From Streptomyces naganishii JCM 4654 (GTDB lineage Bacteria; Actinomycetota; Actinomycetes; Streptomycetales; Streptomycetaceae): a stretch of DNA of 64,000 bases. The translations under genes were made by a program, and so were the position numbers. Shown here piece by piece: positions 46,633-56,948 of the stretch (its first letter is position 1; each line of letters begins with the position of its first letter). The notes beneath the pieces are model-generated. The model was given only the letters and a program-made list of their open reading frames with translations. It had not been told where the DNA came from and searched no databases. Location of the stretch: assembly GCF_014650575.1 (NCBI RefSeq), contig NZ_BMVF01000007.1, positions 248,001-312,000 of the forward strand. Direction: 5' to 3'.

Positions 46633-46954
46633 GTGGTGCACCTCCCCGCGCCCACCGCGGCGGCGGCGCGGGAGGCCGTCGGGGGAGCCGGGTGGACGCT
46701 GGTGATCCATAAGCCTGTGGCCGGTGAACGAGGTCGTCCCGGGATCGGCAAGCGCCTGTCGAACGGGTGTTACCGGCAACCCGCGTATCTGCGACACGCG
46801 TGACACGGATGTCGCGGTTGTGACGAAACCGCGGCACAGGGAAGAGAAGGGAGCGGGAACACTTCCCCCGAGTCGTCCTTATGTCCGGACAAACCATTGA
46901 CAGGACTCCCCGCCCGGCACTACAACCGGGGTGGGCCGACGCGAAGGGAAGCCG
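46633..46954. other. Intergenic region with hairpin and strong promoter
   Basis: About 320 bases. It contains the 7-base-pair hairpin CGCGGTT/AACCGCG (46813-46833) and, on the plus strand, the promoter described at 46897-46926. I see no gene in it. Confidence 0.5.
46897..46926 (+). promoter_or_regulatory. Strong vegetative-type promoter
   Basis: TTGACA (46897-46902), 18-base spacer, TACAAC (46921-46926). The -35 box is a full consensus match. Transcription would start near 46933, about 20 bases before the ATG of the unknown gene at 46955 and 550 bases before the dehydrogenase gene. Confidence 0.65.
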
Positions 46955-47422
46955 ATGGCGCACGGAGCGATGTCGCGCGCGGCGCCGGGTGGCACACACA
47001 CGTTCACCGGCGGCGACCGCGGGTGGACCGTGCCCCGGCCCTGCGGCGGCTGTACGGTTCAGGCGCAGGACGACACAGAGGACGAAGAGCTCCAAATCCC
47101 GGGCCGCGAAGGCAGGTTGGGTGGACCGTGCACCCACGTGCCGTGCGCGGCCCGGCCACCGATCGCCTCCGGCGCGGGAGGCCGCTTCGCCCTGGCAGGA
47201 GCGAAGTGCGAGCGTCGACTCCCCGCCCGCTACGGCCCCGCGCCGGAGGTCCCCCCGTCCCGCGCGTCCGGCCCACGGGGCGCCGGCCGGCGGACATTCC
47301 CACATGTGTCTACGCGGACACCGAAACCGCAGACACTGTGTCGGGCGCGTGCGGAGCCGGGGCCTGGTGGGATGTATCCGTGGCCGGGCCGCGACCCCAA
47401 CGTCCGCGGACAGGGCACATGA
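46955..47422 (+). CDS. Possible hypothetical protein upstream of mmsA
   Basis: A frame of 155 codons that I support only in part. In favour: a consensus promoter ends 28 bases before it, AAGGGAA precedes the ATG, and the first half has third-position GC bias. Against: the protein looks low in order, with seven cysteines (CGGCTV, GPCTHVPC and others), many Arg/Pro/Gly, and no recognised domain. It ends 58 bases before the dehydrogenase start. The alternative is a long untranslated leader of that gene. Confidence 0.4.
   Translation: MAHGAMSRAAPGGTHTFTGGDRGWTVPRPCGGCTVQAQDDTEDEELQIPGREGRLGGPCTHVPCAARPPIASGAGGRFALAGAKCERRLPARYGPAPEVPPSRASGPRGAGRRTFPHVSTRTPKPQTLCRARAEPGPGGMYPWPGRDPNVRGQGT
47306..47342. 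promoter_or_regulatory. Paired GTGTC/GACAC palindromes upstream of mmsA
   Basis: GTGTC-N6-GACAC at 47306-47321 and GACAC-T-GTGTC at 47332-47342 share the same half-site in opposite layouts, with centres about 23 bases apart and 140-175 bases before the gene. Plausible operator for a regulator of the dehydrogenase; it lies inside the doubtful frame 46955-47422. Confidence 0.4.
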
Positions 47423-47480
47423 GCTGTACGAACGGCAACGTCTCCACCCGACGCCGCCATCTGCGAAGGAGTTACCGGGC

Positions 47481-48983
<1,503 letters not shown>

Positions 48984-49368
48984 GCGTCACCGCACGCCCT
49001 CGTCAGGCCGTCCGAATACCGGACGGCCTGACATTTTTTTGCGCCCCCACCTGCGAATGCCGTGTGGACGGGATGAAAGGGATGGCTTAGGTAGTTGAGA
49101 AGGTGAGCCTTGGAAAGCAAGGTAAAAGCCCGCTCATGCGTATCGAATGCAACATGTGGTCGTGATCGCCTAGGAAAGTGATGTCGGCGGCGCGGACCGT
49201 CCGGTGCGGATTTCGAAGGTAAACAGCCATTGACGCGGCGGTTTTCGTCGGGGTTCGATGCTCGCGCCGGGAGCGGACGAAGAGAGCTGCACGTTACGAC
49301 CGAAGCCGCCGGAGGCGATAGCGCTCCCGAGCCCCTCACCTATTGCACGAGTCGATCGGAACCGCCGC
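48984..49368. other. Terminator and structured leader before the APC permease
   Basis: After the mmsA terminator (to 49040) about 330 bases precede the permease ATG. The part 49080-49160 is AT-richer than the surroundings and contains CCTTG-GAAAG-CAAGG and GGCT...AGCC stems. No short frame with good codon bias is visible. A riboswitch or attenuator is possible, but it matches no riboswitch consensus I know. Confidence 0.45.
49002..49040 (+). terminator. Rho-independent terminator of mmsA
   Basis: A perfect 13-base-pair stem (GTCAGGCCGTCCG at 49002-49014 with CGGACGGCCTGAC at 49020-49032), 5-base loop, and seven T residues at 49034-49040. It starts 18 bases after the stop. A T tract of this length is rare in such GC-rich DNA. 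Confidence 0.93.
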
Positions 49369-50787
49369 ATGACCGACACGCTCCGCCCTGTCGACCAAGC
49401 CGCCTCAGGGGACCTCGGTGCCCCCGCACAGGCGACGGACAGCCCCAAGACGCTCAAGCGTTCCATCGGGGTGGTCGGTGGCACACTCCTGACCCTCTCG
49501 TGCGTGACGCCCGCCTCCACGCTCTTCGTGGTCGTGCCCGACCTGTTCGGCTCGCTCGGCACCGCCACCGCCCTCACCATCGCCATCGGCTCCCTCCTCT
49601 GTATCGCCGTGGCGTTCTGCTACTCCGAGCTCGGCACCCTCATCCCGAGCGCGGGCGGCGAGTACGCCATGGTGTCCACGATGGCCGGACGGCTGGCCGG
49701 CTGGCTGGTCTTCGTGCTGTCCCTGCTGGTGGTCATGATCGTGCCGCCGGTGATCGCGATGGGCACCGCCGACTACCTGGCGCCGATCGCGCACCTCGAC
49801 CCGGCGATGACGGGCGCCGGCGTCATGCTGCTCGCCACCCTCGCCGGCCTGCTCGACCTGCGGGCCAACGCCTGGATCACCGGCATCTTCCTGGTGCTGG
49901 AGGTCATCGCGGCCGGCGTGGTGGCCATGCTCGGCTTCGCGCACAGCCACCGGGGCGTCGACAGCCTGGTCTCCATGCAGGTCGCCGGCCCCAACGGCCA
50001 CACCGACGCCGTCACCGGGATGCTCGTCATCTCCGGGCTCGCCATCGCCCTCTTCGCCACCCAGGGCTTCTCGACGGCCGTCTACCTCTCCGAGGAGCTG
50101 GAGCACCCGCGCCGCAACGTCGCCCGCACGGTCCTGGCCACCCTCGCCATCTCCTCCGTGATCATCATCGTGCCGGTCGCCGCCATCACCATGGGCGCCT
50201 CCGACATCAAGGAACTGACCAGCGGCGACCTGAGCGCCATGGTGACCGCCTGGTCCAACTCCGCCGTCGGCACCTTCGTCAGCCTCTGCGTGGCCCTCGC
50301 CATCATCAACGCGGGCATCGTCATGGTCATCCAGAACTCCCGCGTGCTGTTCGCCTCCGCCCGCGACAAGGCCTGGCCCGAGCCCGTCAACAACGTCTTC
50401 TCCAAGCTCGGCCGCTTCGGCTCCCCCTGGGTCGCCACCCTCGCGGTGGGCGTGCCCGGCGCGCTGCTCTGCTTCGTCAACCTCGACACCCTCTACGGCG
50501 TCACCGGCGTCTCCGTGACCGGCATGTACCTGCTCGTCGCGATCGCCGCGCTGCTGGCCCGGCGCGGCCACCACAAGCACACGCCCGCCTGGCGCATGCC
50601 GCTGTGGCCGGCCATGCCGATCCTGCTGATCGTGGTGCTGGCGTACATCCTCAGCCAGCAGGAGGTCACCTACCTGCTGTGGACCGGCGGCATCACCGCG
50701 GTAGCCACCCTCTACTGGGCCTTCTACCTCCGCCCCCGCCGCGACACCCGCTGGCTGGTGTCGATCCCGGAGGACGCCCAGGTCTGA
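49369..50787 (+). CDS. Amino acid permease (APC superfamily)
   Basis: A 472-residue membrane transporter with about 12 helices. The first helix region is IGVVGGTLLTLSCVTPASTL (~32-52), with the unwound segment typical of APC carriers. The segment FATQGFSTAVYLSEELEHPRRN (~230-250) is a conserved loop of the family. It likely imports amino acids or exchanges an amine. The ATG at 49369 is the natural start; the cytosolic leader is about 28 residues. The long leader upstream may regulate it. It is not coupled to neighbours. Confidence 0.87.
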   Translation: MTDTLRPVDQAASGDLGAPAQATDSPKTLKRSIGVVGGTLLTLSCVTPASTLFVVVPDLFGSLGTATALTIAIGSLLCIAVAFCYSELGTLIPSAGGEYAMVSTMAGRLAGWLVFVLSLLVVMIVPPVIAMGTADYLAPIAHLDPAMTGAGVMLLATLAGLLDLRANAWITGIFLVLEVIAAGVVAMLGFAHSHRGVDSLVSMQVAGPNGHTDAVTGMLVISGLAIALFATQGFSTAVYLSEELEHPRRNVARTVLATLAISSVIIIVPVAAITMGASDIKELTSGDLSAMVTAWSNSAVGTFVSLCVALAIINAGIVMVIQNSRVLFASARDKAWPEPVNNVFSKLGRFGSPWVATLAVGVPGALLCFVNLDTLYGVTGVSVTGMYLLVAIAALLARRGHHKHTPAWRMPLWPAMPILLIVVLAYILSQQEVTYLLWTGGITAVATLYWAFYLRPRRDTRWLVSIPEDAQV

Positions 50788-50934
50788 GCCCCGCCCGGGC
50801 TCCGAGCGTCGCCCCGCCGCCCCGTTGTACCGCGTCCGCGGTACGGCGGGGCGGCGCCGTACTCCCGGGGGAGGGGGCGGGGTTCCGTCCACAGGCCGCA
50901 CCGGATGTCGGCGGCGGCCCGTACCGTGGAGGGC

Positions 50935-53589
50935 ATGGATCTTCGACTGCCCGGACTGCGCGGGCTGCTTCGGGGGCCCCGGCGGTGGTGGGCCGCCGGG
51001 GCCGCCGCCGTCCTGCTCGCCGGCGCGGGCACCTGGACGGCGGCCGCCGGCGGCGACCCGCCCCGGGTGCACCGCGCCGACCGGGTCGTCGGCACGGCCG
51101 ACGGGGTCCGCATCGACACCTCGTACTTCACCCCCGCGGACGCGGGCCGCCACCCCGCGATCCTGCTGGGGCACGGCTTCGGCGGCAGCAAGGACGACGT
51201 ACGGCAACAGGCCGAGGACCTCGCCCGCGACGGCTACGCGGTGCTGACCTGGTCCGCGCGCGGCTTCGGCAGGTCCACCGGCCGGATCGGGCTCAACGAC
51301 CCCAAGGCCGAGGTCGCCGACGTCTCCAAGCTGATCGACTGGCTGGCCCGGCAGCCCCAGGTCCGCCTCGACCGGCCCGGAGACCCGCGCGTGGGCGTCG
51401 CCGGCGCCTCCTACGGCGGAGCGGTCTCCCTGCTCGCCGCCGGGTACGACCACCGGGTGGACGCCATCGCCCCGGCGATCACCTACTGGAACCTCGCGGA
51501 CGCCCTCTTCCCGAACGGCGTGTTCAAGAAGCTCTGGGCGGGCGTCTTCTTCAACTCCGGCGGCGGCTGCGCGAAGTTCGAACCCGAGCTGTGCCGGATG
51601 TACCAGCGGGTCGCCGAGTCCGGCAGGCCCGACGCGCGGGCACGCGCGCTCCTCGAAGCGCGCTCGCCGTCCGCCGTCGCCGGGCGCATCAAGGTGCCGA
51701 CCCTGCTGGTGCAGGGCCAGACCGACTCCCTCTTCCCGCTCGGCCAGGCCGACGCCGCCGAGCGGGCCATCCGCGCGGGCGGCGCCCCCGTGGACGTGGA
51801 CTGGATCGCGGGCGGCCACGACGGCGGGGACATGGAGAGCGCCCGGGTCCAGGCGCGCGTGCGGGCCTGGTTCGACCGCTACCTCAAGGGCGACACCCAC
51901 GCGGCCACCGGCCCAGCCTTCCGCGTCACCCGCACCGGAGGCGTCGACTCCACCGACGGCGCCGCCCTGCTGCGCGGCGCGAGCGCGAACGCCTACCCCG
52001 GTCTCGAGAGCGGCCGGCGCTCGTTCCCGCTGCGCGGCGGCCCCCAGCGCTTCGAGAACCCGCCGGGCGGGAACCCGCCGGCCGTGTCCTCCCTGCCCGG
52101 CCTCGGCGGCGCGGGCGGCGGCCTCGCCCAGCTCTCCGCGCTCGGCGTCGGCGTCTCCCTGGACTTCCCCGGGCAGTACGCCCACTTCGACTCCGCCCCC
52201 CTCACCGGCGACCTGCGCGTCACCGGATCGCCCACGGTGACCGTCCATGTGACGTCGACCGCCGACGACGCGGTGCTCTTCGCCAAGGTCTACGACGTCG
52301 GGCCCGGCGGCACCCGCCCCGTGCTGCCCTCCCAGCTGGTCACCCCCGTCCGGGTCCAGGGTGCCAAGGCGGGCAAGGACGTCACCCTGACCCTCCCGGC
52401 CGTCGACCACGAGGTGCAGAAGGGCCACCGGCTCCGCCTGGTCCTCGCCTCCACCGACCTCGGCTACGCCTCCCCGGCCGCCCCGGCGACGTACACCGTG
52501 TCCCTCAGGAGCGACCTGAGGGTGCCGACCGCGCCCGGCGTGACCACGGCGGCCACCCCGCTGCCCGCGTGGGTGTGGTGGCTGCCGGCCGCCGGCGCCG
52601 TGATCGCGCTCGCCCTGCTGCTGACCTCCCGCCGCCGCACCGCCGCCCCCGCCCCCGACCCCGCACTGGCCGGCGTCCCCCTCCAGATCACCGACCTGAG
52701 CAAGCGGTACGCCCGCTCCGCCGACCGGTACGCCGTGCGGGAGCTGTCCTTCCGGGTGGAGCAGGGCCAGGTGCTCGGCCTGCTCGGGCCCAACGGCGCC
52801 GGAAAGACCACCACCCTGCGCATGCTCATGGGCCTGATCCGGCCGGACGGCGGCGAGATCCGCGTCTTCGGCCACGCGATCCGGCCCGGTGCGCCGGTGC
52901 TCTCCCGGGTCGGCGCCTTCGTCGAGGGCGCGGGCTTCCTGCCGCACCTGTCCGGCCGGGAGAACCTCGAGCTGTACTGGCGGGCCACCGGCCGCCCGGC
53001 CGAGGACGCCCACCTCGACGAGGCGCTGGAGATCGCCGGCCTCGGCGACGCGCTCGCCCGCGCGGTGCGCACCTACTCCCAGGGCATGCGCCAGCGCCTG
53101 GCCATCGCCCAGGCCATGCTCGGCCTGCCCGACCTGCTGATCCTCGACGAGCCGACCAACGGCCTCGACCCGCCCCAGATCCGCGAGATGCGCGAGGTCA
53201 TGATCAGGTACGCGGCAGCCGGCCGCACGGTGATCGTCTCCAGTCACCTGCTGGCCGAGGTCGAGCAGACCTGTACGCACCTGGTCGTCATGGACCGGGG
53301 GCGGCTGGTGCAGGCGGGGCCGGTCGGCGAGATCACCGGCTCCGGCGACACCCTGCTCGTCGGCACCGCGACACCCGTCGAGGAGCCGGTGGTGGAGAAG
53401 GTGGCCGCCCTGCCCGGCGTGGCCTCCGCCCTGCGCACCGACGACGGGCTCCTGGTCCGGCTGGAGTCCGGCGGCAGTGCCGAGGCGCTGGTCGTCGAGC
53501 TGGTGCGGCTGGAGGTGCCGGTCGCCTCCGTCGGACCGCACCGCCGCCTGGAGGACGCCTTCCTCACCCTGATCGGAGGTTCCGCATGA
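50935..53589 (+). CDS. Membrane-anchored S15/CocE-type hydrolase fused to an ABC ATPase
   Basis: A fusion of about 884 residues. A basic N-terminus and one helix (~19-40) act as a signal anchor. Then comes an alpha/beta hydrolase of the X-Pro dipeptidyl-peptidase (S15) type: nucleophile in GASYGG (~161), acid in QGQTDSLFPL (~262), His in AGGHDGG (~296), and a jelly-roll C-terminal domain (~400-525). A second helix (WVWWLPAAGAVIALALLL, ~545) leads to a cytosolic ABC ATPase: Walker A GPNGAGKTT (~620), signature YSQGMRQR (~712) and LDEPTNGLD (~740). Thus an outside enzyme is tied to an inside ATPase. The next gene, its permease, overlaps by ATGA. An ATG at 50905 is an alternative start; neither has an ideal ribosome site. 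The substrate is unknown. Confidence 0.85.
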   Translation: MDLRLPGLRGLLRGPRRWWAAGAAAVLLAGAGTWTAAAGGDPPRVHRADRVVGTADGVRIDTSYFTPADAGRHPAILLGHGFGGSKDDVRQQAEDLARDGYAVLTWSARGFGRSTGRIGLNDPKAEVADVSKLIDWLARQPQVRLDRPGDPRVGVAGASYGGAVSLLAAGYDHRVDAIAPAITYWNLADALFPNGVFKKLWAGVFFNSGGGCAKFEPELCRMYQRVAESGRPDARARALLEARSPSAVAGRIKVPTLLVQGQTDSLFPLGQADAAERAIRAGGAPVDVDWIAGGHDGGDMESARVQARVRAWFDRYLKGDTHAATGPAFRVTRTGGVDSTDGAALLRGASANAYPGLESGRRSFPLRGGPQRFENPPGGNPPAVSSLPGLGGAGGGLAQLSALGVGVSLDFPGQYAHFDSAPLTGDLRVTGSPTVTVHVTSTADDAVLFAKVYDVGPGGTRPVLPSQLVTPVRVQGAKAGKDVTLTLPAVDHEVQKGHRLRLVLASTDLGYASPAAPATYTVSLRSDLRVPTAPGVTTAATPLPAWVWWLPAAGAVIALALLLTSRRRTAAPAPDPALAGVPLQITDLSKRYARSADRYAVRELSFRVEQGQVLGLLGPNGAGKTTTLRMLMGLIRPDGGEIRVFGHAIRPGAPVLSRVGAFVEGAGFLPHLSGRENLELYWRATGRPAEDAHLDEALEIAGLGDALARAVRTYSQGMRQRLAIAQAMLGLPDLLILDEPTNGLDPPQIREMREVMIRYAAAGRTVIVSSHLLAEVEQTCTHLVVMDRGRLVQAGPVGEITGSGDTLLVGTATPVEEPVVEKVAALPGVASALRTDDGLLVRLESGGSAEALVVELVRLEVPVASVGPHRRLEDAFLTLIGGSA

Positions 53590-54458
53590 GCACGCTCACC
53601 GAGGACGACGTGTCCGCACAGGCCGCCTCCGGATACCGCAGGGGCAGCACCCTGCCCCTGCGGGTGGAGCTGGTGCGCCAGCTGAAGCGGCGCCGCACGC
53701 TGATCATGGGCGGCATCCTGGCCGCGCTGCCGTTCGTGCTCGCCGTCGCCTTCGCGATCGGCGGCAGCCCGGGCGACCGCAACGGCCGGGTGACGCTGAT
53801 GGACACCGCCACCGCCTCCGGCGCCAACTTCGCCGCGGTCAACCTGTTCGTGTCGGCCGGCTTCCTGCTGGTCGTCCCCGTCGCCCTGTTCTGCGGGGAC
53901 ACGGTCGCCTCGGAGGCGAGCTGGTCCTCGCTGCGCTATCTGCTCGCCGCGCCCGTGCCCCGGGCCCGGCTGCTGTGGTCCAAGCTGGTGGTCGGACTCG
54001 GGCTGAGCCTGGCCGCGATGGTGCTGCTGCCCGTGGTCGCGCTCGGCGTGGGCACCGCCGTCTACGGCTGGGGTCCGCTGCGGATACCCACCGGTGGCGC
54101 ACTGGACACGGCGACCGCGACCCAGCGCCTCGCGGTGGTCGTGGCCTACGTCTTCGTCTCCCAACTGGTCACCGCCGCCCTGGCGTTCTGGCTGTCGACC
54201 AAGACGGACGCGCCCCTCGGCGCGGTCGGCGGCGCGGTCGGGCTGACCATCGTGGGCAACGTGCTGGACGCGGTCACCGCCCTCGGTCACTGGCGCGACT
54301 TCCTGCCCGCGCACTGGCAGTTCGCCTGGGCCGACGCCGTGCAGCCGCACCCCGAGTGGTCCGGGATGATCCAGGGCACGGCGATCTCCGTGACCTACGC
54401 GCTGGTGCTGTTCGCGCTGGCCTTCAGGGGGTTCGCCCGCAAGGACATCGTGTCCTGA
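53586..54458 (+). CDS. ABC-2-type permease partner of the hydrolase-ATPase fusion
   Basis: A 290-residue membrane protein with six helices (first at ~38-58), of the ABC-2 permease type found with DrrA/NatA-like ATPases. The segment CGDTVASEASWSSLRYLLAAPVPRARLL (split here by no gap) is the cytosolic coupling region typical of the type. Its ATG overlaps the stop of the fusion gene (ATGA), so ATPase and permease are made together and presumably form one exporter. Confidence 0.85.
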   Translation: MSTLTEDDVSAQAASGYRRGSTLPLRVELVRQLKRRRTLIMGGILAALPFVLAVAFAIGGSPGDRNGRVTLMDTATASGANFAAVNLFVSAGFLLVVPVALFCGDTVASEASWSSLRYLLAAPVPRARLLWSKLVVGLGLSLAAMVLLPVVALGVGTAVYGWGPLRIPTGGALDTATATQRLAVVVAYVFVSQLVTAALAFWLSTKTDAPLGAVGGAVGLTIVGNVLDAVTALGHWRDFLPAHWQFAWADAVQPHPEWSGMIQGTAISVTYALVLFALAFRGFARKDIVS

Positions 54459-54483
54459 CCGGGCCGCGGTCGTGGCCGGCCCA

Positions 54484-54524
54484 TTGACCTTTCCTTACGC
54501 GTGAGTAAGTTTACTTCCCGGTAA
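54484..54524 (+). promoter_or_regulatory. Promoter with twin TTAC-N6-GTAA operators
   Basis: TTGACC (54484-54489) and TAAGTT (54506-54511) are spaced by 16 bases. TTAC-N6-GTAA occurs twice, at 54495-54508 and 54511-54524, exactly 16 bases apart, overlapping the -10 box. Such sites fit a TetR- or GntR-type repressor of fatty acid genes released by acyl-CoA. The regulator is not in the window. Confidence 0.6.
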
Positions 54525-54568
54525 GTACGTTCGGAAGGATCACAGCCCCACCGCGACCGGGAGCCGTC

Positions 54569-56494
54569 ATGGGCGTACGCAGGGACTTGAAACGGGCACG
54601 TCGGCACGCCGATCTGGCGGCCCGCACCGAGACCGAGCTGGTCAGGGACGCCACCGGCCGGGTCCGGGAGGTGCGGACCGCCCCGATGGCCACCGCGCCC
54701 GCCGCCGGCAGCATGGCCGACCTGCCCTTCACCAACGCCGCCGAGGCGCCCGGCGACGTGGCCCTGCGCCGCCGGGTGAACGGCGCCTGGCGGCCGGTGA
54801 CCGCCGCCGACTTCGCCCGCGAGGTCACCGACGTGGCCAAGGGACTGATCGCGTCCGGTCTCGAACCGGGCGGCCGGGTCGCGGTGATGTCCCGCACCCG
54901 TTACGAGTGGACGGTCCTGGACTTCGCGATCTGGGCGGCCGGCGGGCAGAGCGTGCCGGTCTACGCCACCTCGTCCGCCGAGCAGGTGGAGTGGATCGTC
55001 CGCGACTCGGGCGCCCGCCTCGTCGTCACCGAGAACGCCGAGAACGCGGCGACGGTCACCACCGGGACAGCCGGCCACGAACGGCCGCCGCGCCTGCTGC
55101 AGTTCGACGCGGGCGCCCTCGCCGAGCTGACCGCACTCGGCCGGGGCGTCTCCGACGAGGAGGTCACCAAGCGCCGTACGGCCCTGACGCCCGGCACCGC
55201 CGCCACCGTCTGCTACACCTCCGGCACCACCGGCCGGCCCAAGGGCTGCGTCCTCACCCACGCCAATCTGCACGCCGAGGCCGCCAACACCGTCGAGCTG
55301 CTGCACCCCGTCTTCAAGGCGGTCACCGGCCAGGTCGCCTCCACCCTGCTCTTCCTGCCGCTCGCCCACATCCTCGGCCGCACGCTGCAACTCGCCTGCC
55401 TCATGGCGCGGATCGAACTCGGTCACTGCCCGGGCATCAAGCCCGACGAACTGCGGCCGATGCTCAGGGAGTTCCGGCCGACCTTCCTGGTCGGGGTGCC
55501 GTATCTGTTCGAGAAGATCCACGACACCGGGCGTGCGACCGCCGAGAGGATGGGCCGGGGCGCCTCCTTCGACCGCGCCCACCGGATCGCGGTGCGCTTC
55601 GGCCGGGCCTACCTCGACAAGTTCACCGGCACCGGCAAGGGCAAGGGCGCGGGACCCGGCCTGTACGCGGCCTGGGCGCTGTACGACCTGCTGGTCTACC
55701 GCCGCATCCGCAAGGAGCTCGGCGGCCGCCTGCGTTACGCCATCAGCGGCGGCTCCCCGCTCGACCGCGACCTCAACCTCTTCTTCCTGGCCGCCGGGAT
55801 CATGGTCTACGAGGGCTACGGTCTGACCGAGACGACCGCCGCCGCCACCATCGTCCCGCCGCTCGCCCCGCGCCCCGGCACGGTCGGCCTCCCGGTGCCC
55901 GGCACGGCCGTGCGCATCGCCGCCGACGGCGAGGTCCAGGTCAGCGGCCAGGTGGTCTTCGGGTCGTACCTGAACAACCCCGAGGCCACGAGCGCGGTGC
56001 TCCGCGACGGCTGGTTCAGCACCGGCGACCTCGGTTCGCTGGACGAGGACGGCTACCTCGCCATCACCGGGCGCAAGAAGGACATCATCGTCACCTCCGG
56101 CGGCAAGAACGTCTCCCCGGCCGTCCTGGAGGACCGGCTGCGCAGCCGGCCGCCGATCGGACAGTGCCTGGTCGTCGGCGACAACCGCCCGTTCGTCGCC
56201 GCGCTGATCACCCTCGACCCGGAGGCCGTCGCGCACTGGCTGTCCGTACGCGGGCTGCCCGCCGGGACGCCGATGTCCGAGGTGGTCCGCGACGCGCGCA
56301 TGCGGGCCGACGTCCAAAAGGCCGTGGACCACGCCAACCGGGCCGTCTCACGCGCCGAGTCCATCCGTGCGTTCGCCCTGGTCGAGGGCGAGTTCACCGA
56401 GGAGAACGGGCTGCTGACCCCGTCCCTGAAGGTCAAGCGGCACGCGGCGGCAGCGGCGTACGCGCGTGAGATCGCGGAGCTCTACAGCAGCTGA
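54569..56494 (+). CDS. fadD: Long-chain fatty acid-CoA ligase (AMP-binding)
   Basis: A 641-residue adenylate-forming enzyme that activates fatty acids to acyl-CoA. Signatures are YTSGTTGRPKGCVLTH (~residues 214-229), YGLTETTAA (~420), and the C-terminal hinge STGDLGSLDEDGYLAITGRKKD (shown in parts: STGDLG ~488, GRKKD ~505). Length and the insert around 280-370 match the long-chain type. The ATG at 54569 has GGGAG five bases upstream. The promoter carries two repeated TTAC-N6-GTAA operators. Confidence 0.88.
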   Translation: MGVRRDLKRARRHADLAARTETELVRDATGRVREVRTAPMATAPAAGSMADLPFTNAAEAPGDVALRRRVNGAWRPVTAADFAREVTDVAKGLIASGLEPGGRVAVMSRTRYEWTVLDFAIWAAGGQSVPVYATSSAEQVEWIVRDSGARLVVTENAENAATVTTGTAGHERPPRLLQFDAGALAELTALGRGVSDEEVTKRRTALTPGTAATVCYTSGTTGRPKGCVLTHANLHAEAANTVELLHPVFKAVTGQVASTLLFLPLAHILGRTLQLACLMARIELGHCPGIKPDELRPMLREFRPTFLVGVPYLFEKIHDTGRATAERMGRGASFDRAHRIAVRFGRAYLDKFTGTGKGKGAGPGLYAAWALYDLLVYRRIRKELGGRLRYAISGGSPLDRDLNLFFLAAGIMVYEGYGLTETTAAATIVPPLAPRPGTVGLPVPGTAVRIAADGEVQVSGQVVFGSYLNNPEATSAVLRDGWFSTGDLGSLDEDGYLAITGRKKDIIVTSGGKNVSPAVLEDRLRSRPPIGQCLVVGDNRPFVAALITLDPEAVAHWLSVRGLPAGTPMSEVVRDARMRADVQKAVDHANRAVSRAESIRAFALVEGEFTEENGLLTPSLKVKRHAAAAAYAREIAELYSS

Positions 56495-56546
56495 GCGGGC
56501 CCCCGGACATCCGGTGACCCGCTCGGTCCGCCACCGCCCGGCCGGG

Positions 56547-56948
56547 TCAGTGACGGTCGGCCTCCGAGTTCTGGGACAGGATCGACACGTCCTGCAGCAG
56601 GTGCGCCAGGGCGCCGTCGCGCTTGGCCTGCGTGGAGTTCTCGGTGCACTGCTGGTTCATCTGGTCCGAGAGGACGTTCAGGTCCTGGACGTTCACGAGC
56701 TGGCCCACGCCCACCGGCAGGTCGCTGACGGCGATGCACGGCTTGTTGAAGGAACCCTGGATCAGCGCCATCTGCGGGCTCATGTTCCCGTACGTGGTGG
56801 AGTTGCCGAAGCTCTGCCACGAACCGTTTCCGTTGGCAGCGGTCGGCCCGCTGTCGTTGCCGATCGCCAGCGCCTGCGGAGCCGCGGCAGCGGTGGCGCC
56901 CATGGCGGAAGCGGCGATGGCCGCGGTGGCAACAATCTTCTTGATCAC
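56547..56948 (-). CDS. rdlA: Rodlin protein (divergent copy 1)
   Basis: A 133-residue secreted rodlin, which with its sister and the chaplins forms the rodlet layer of aerial hyphae and spores. The signal peptide covers ~1-28 (ending QALA). The mature start [14 protein letters not shown], the block [18 protein letters not shown] and the second Cys in [15 protein letters not shown] are typical. The GTG at 56948 has AAAGGA eight bases upstream. It is divergent from the second rodlin gene with 249 bases between. Expression is expected during aerial growth. Confidence 0.93.
   Translation of the reverse strand: MIKKIVATAAIAASAMGATAAAAPQALAIGNDSGPTAANGNGSWQSFGNSTTYGNMSPQMALIQGSFNKPCIAVSDLPVGVGQLVNVQDLNVLSDQMNQQCTENSTQAKRDGALAHLLQDVSILSQNSEADRH

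Noticed and set aside
49041..49368. Glycine, cobalamin, SAM, guanidine or cyclic di-AMP riboswitch
   Set aside because: None of the conserved blocks that I know for these classes is present.
49230..53589. Plus-strand frame running across the permease and the hydrolase-ABC fusion
   Set aside because: It is an out-of-frame Arg/Pro/Gly-rich shadow; only its last part (from 53586) is a true gene, the ABC permease.
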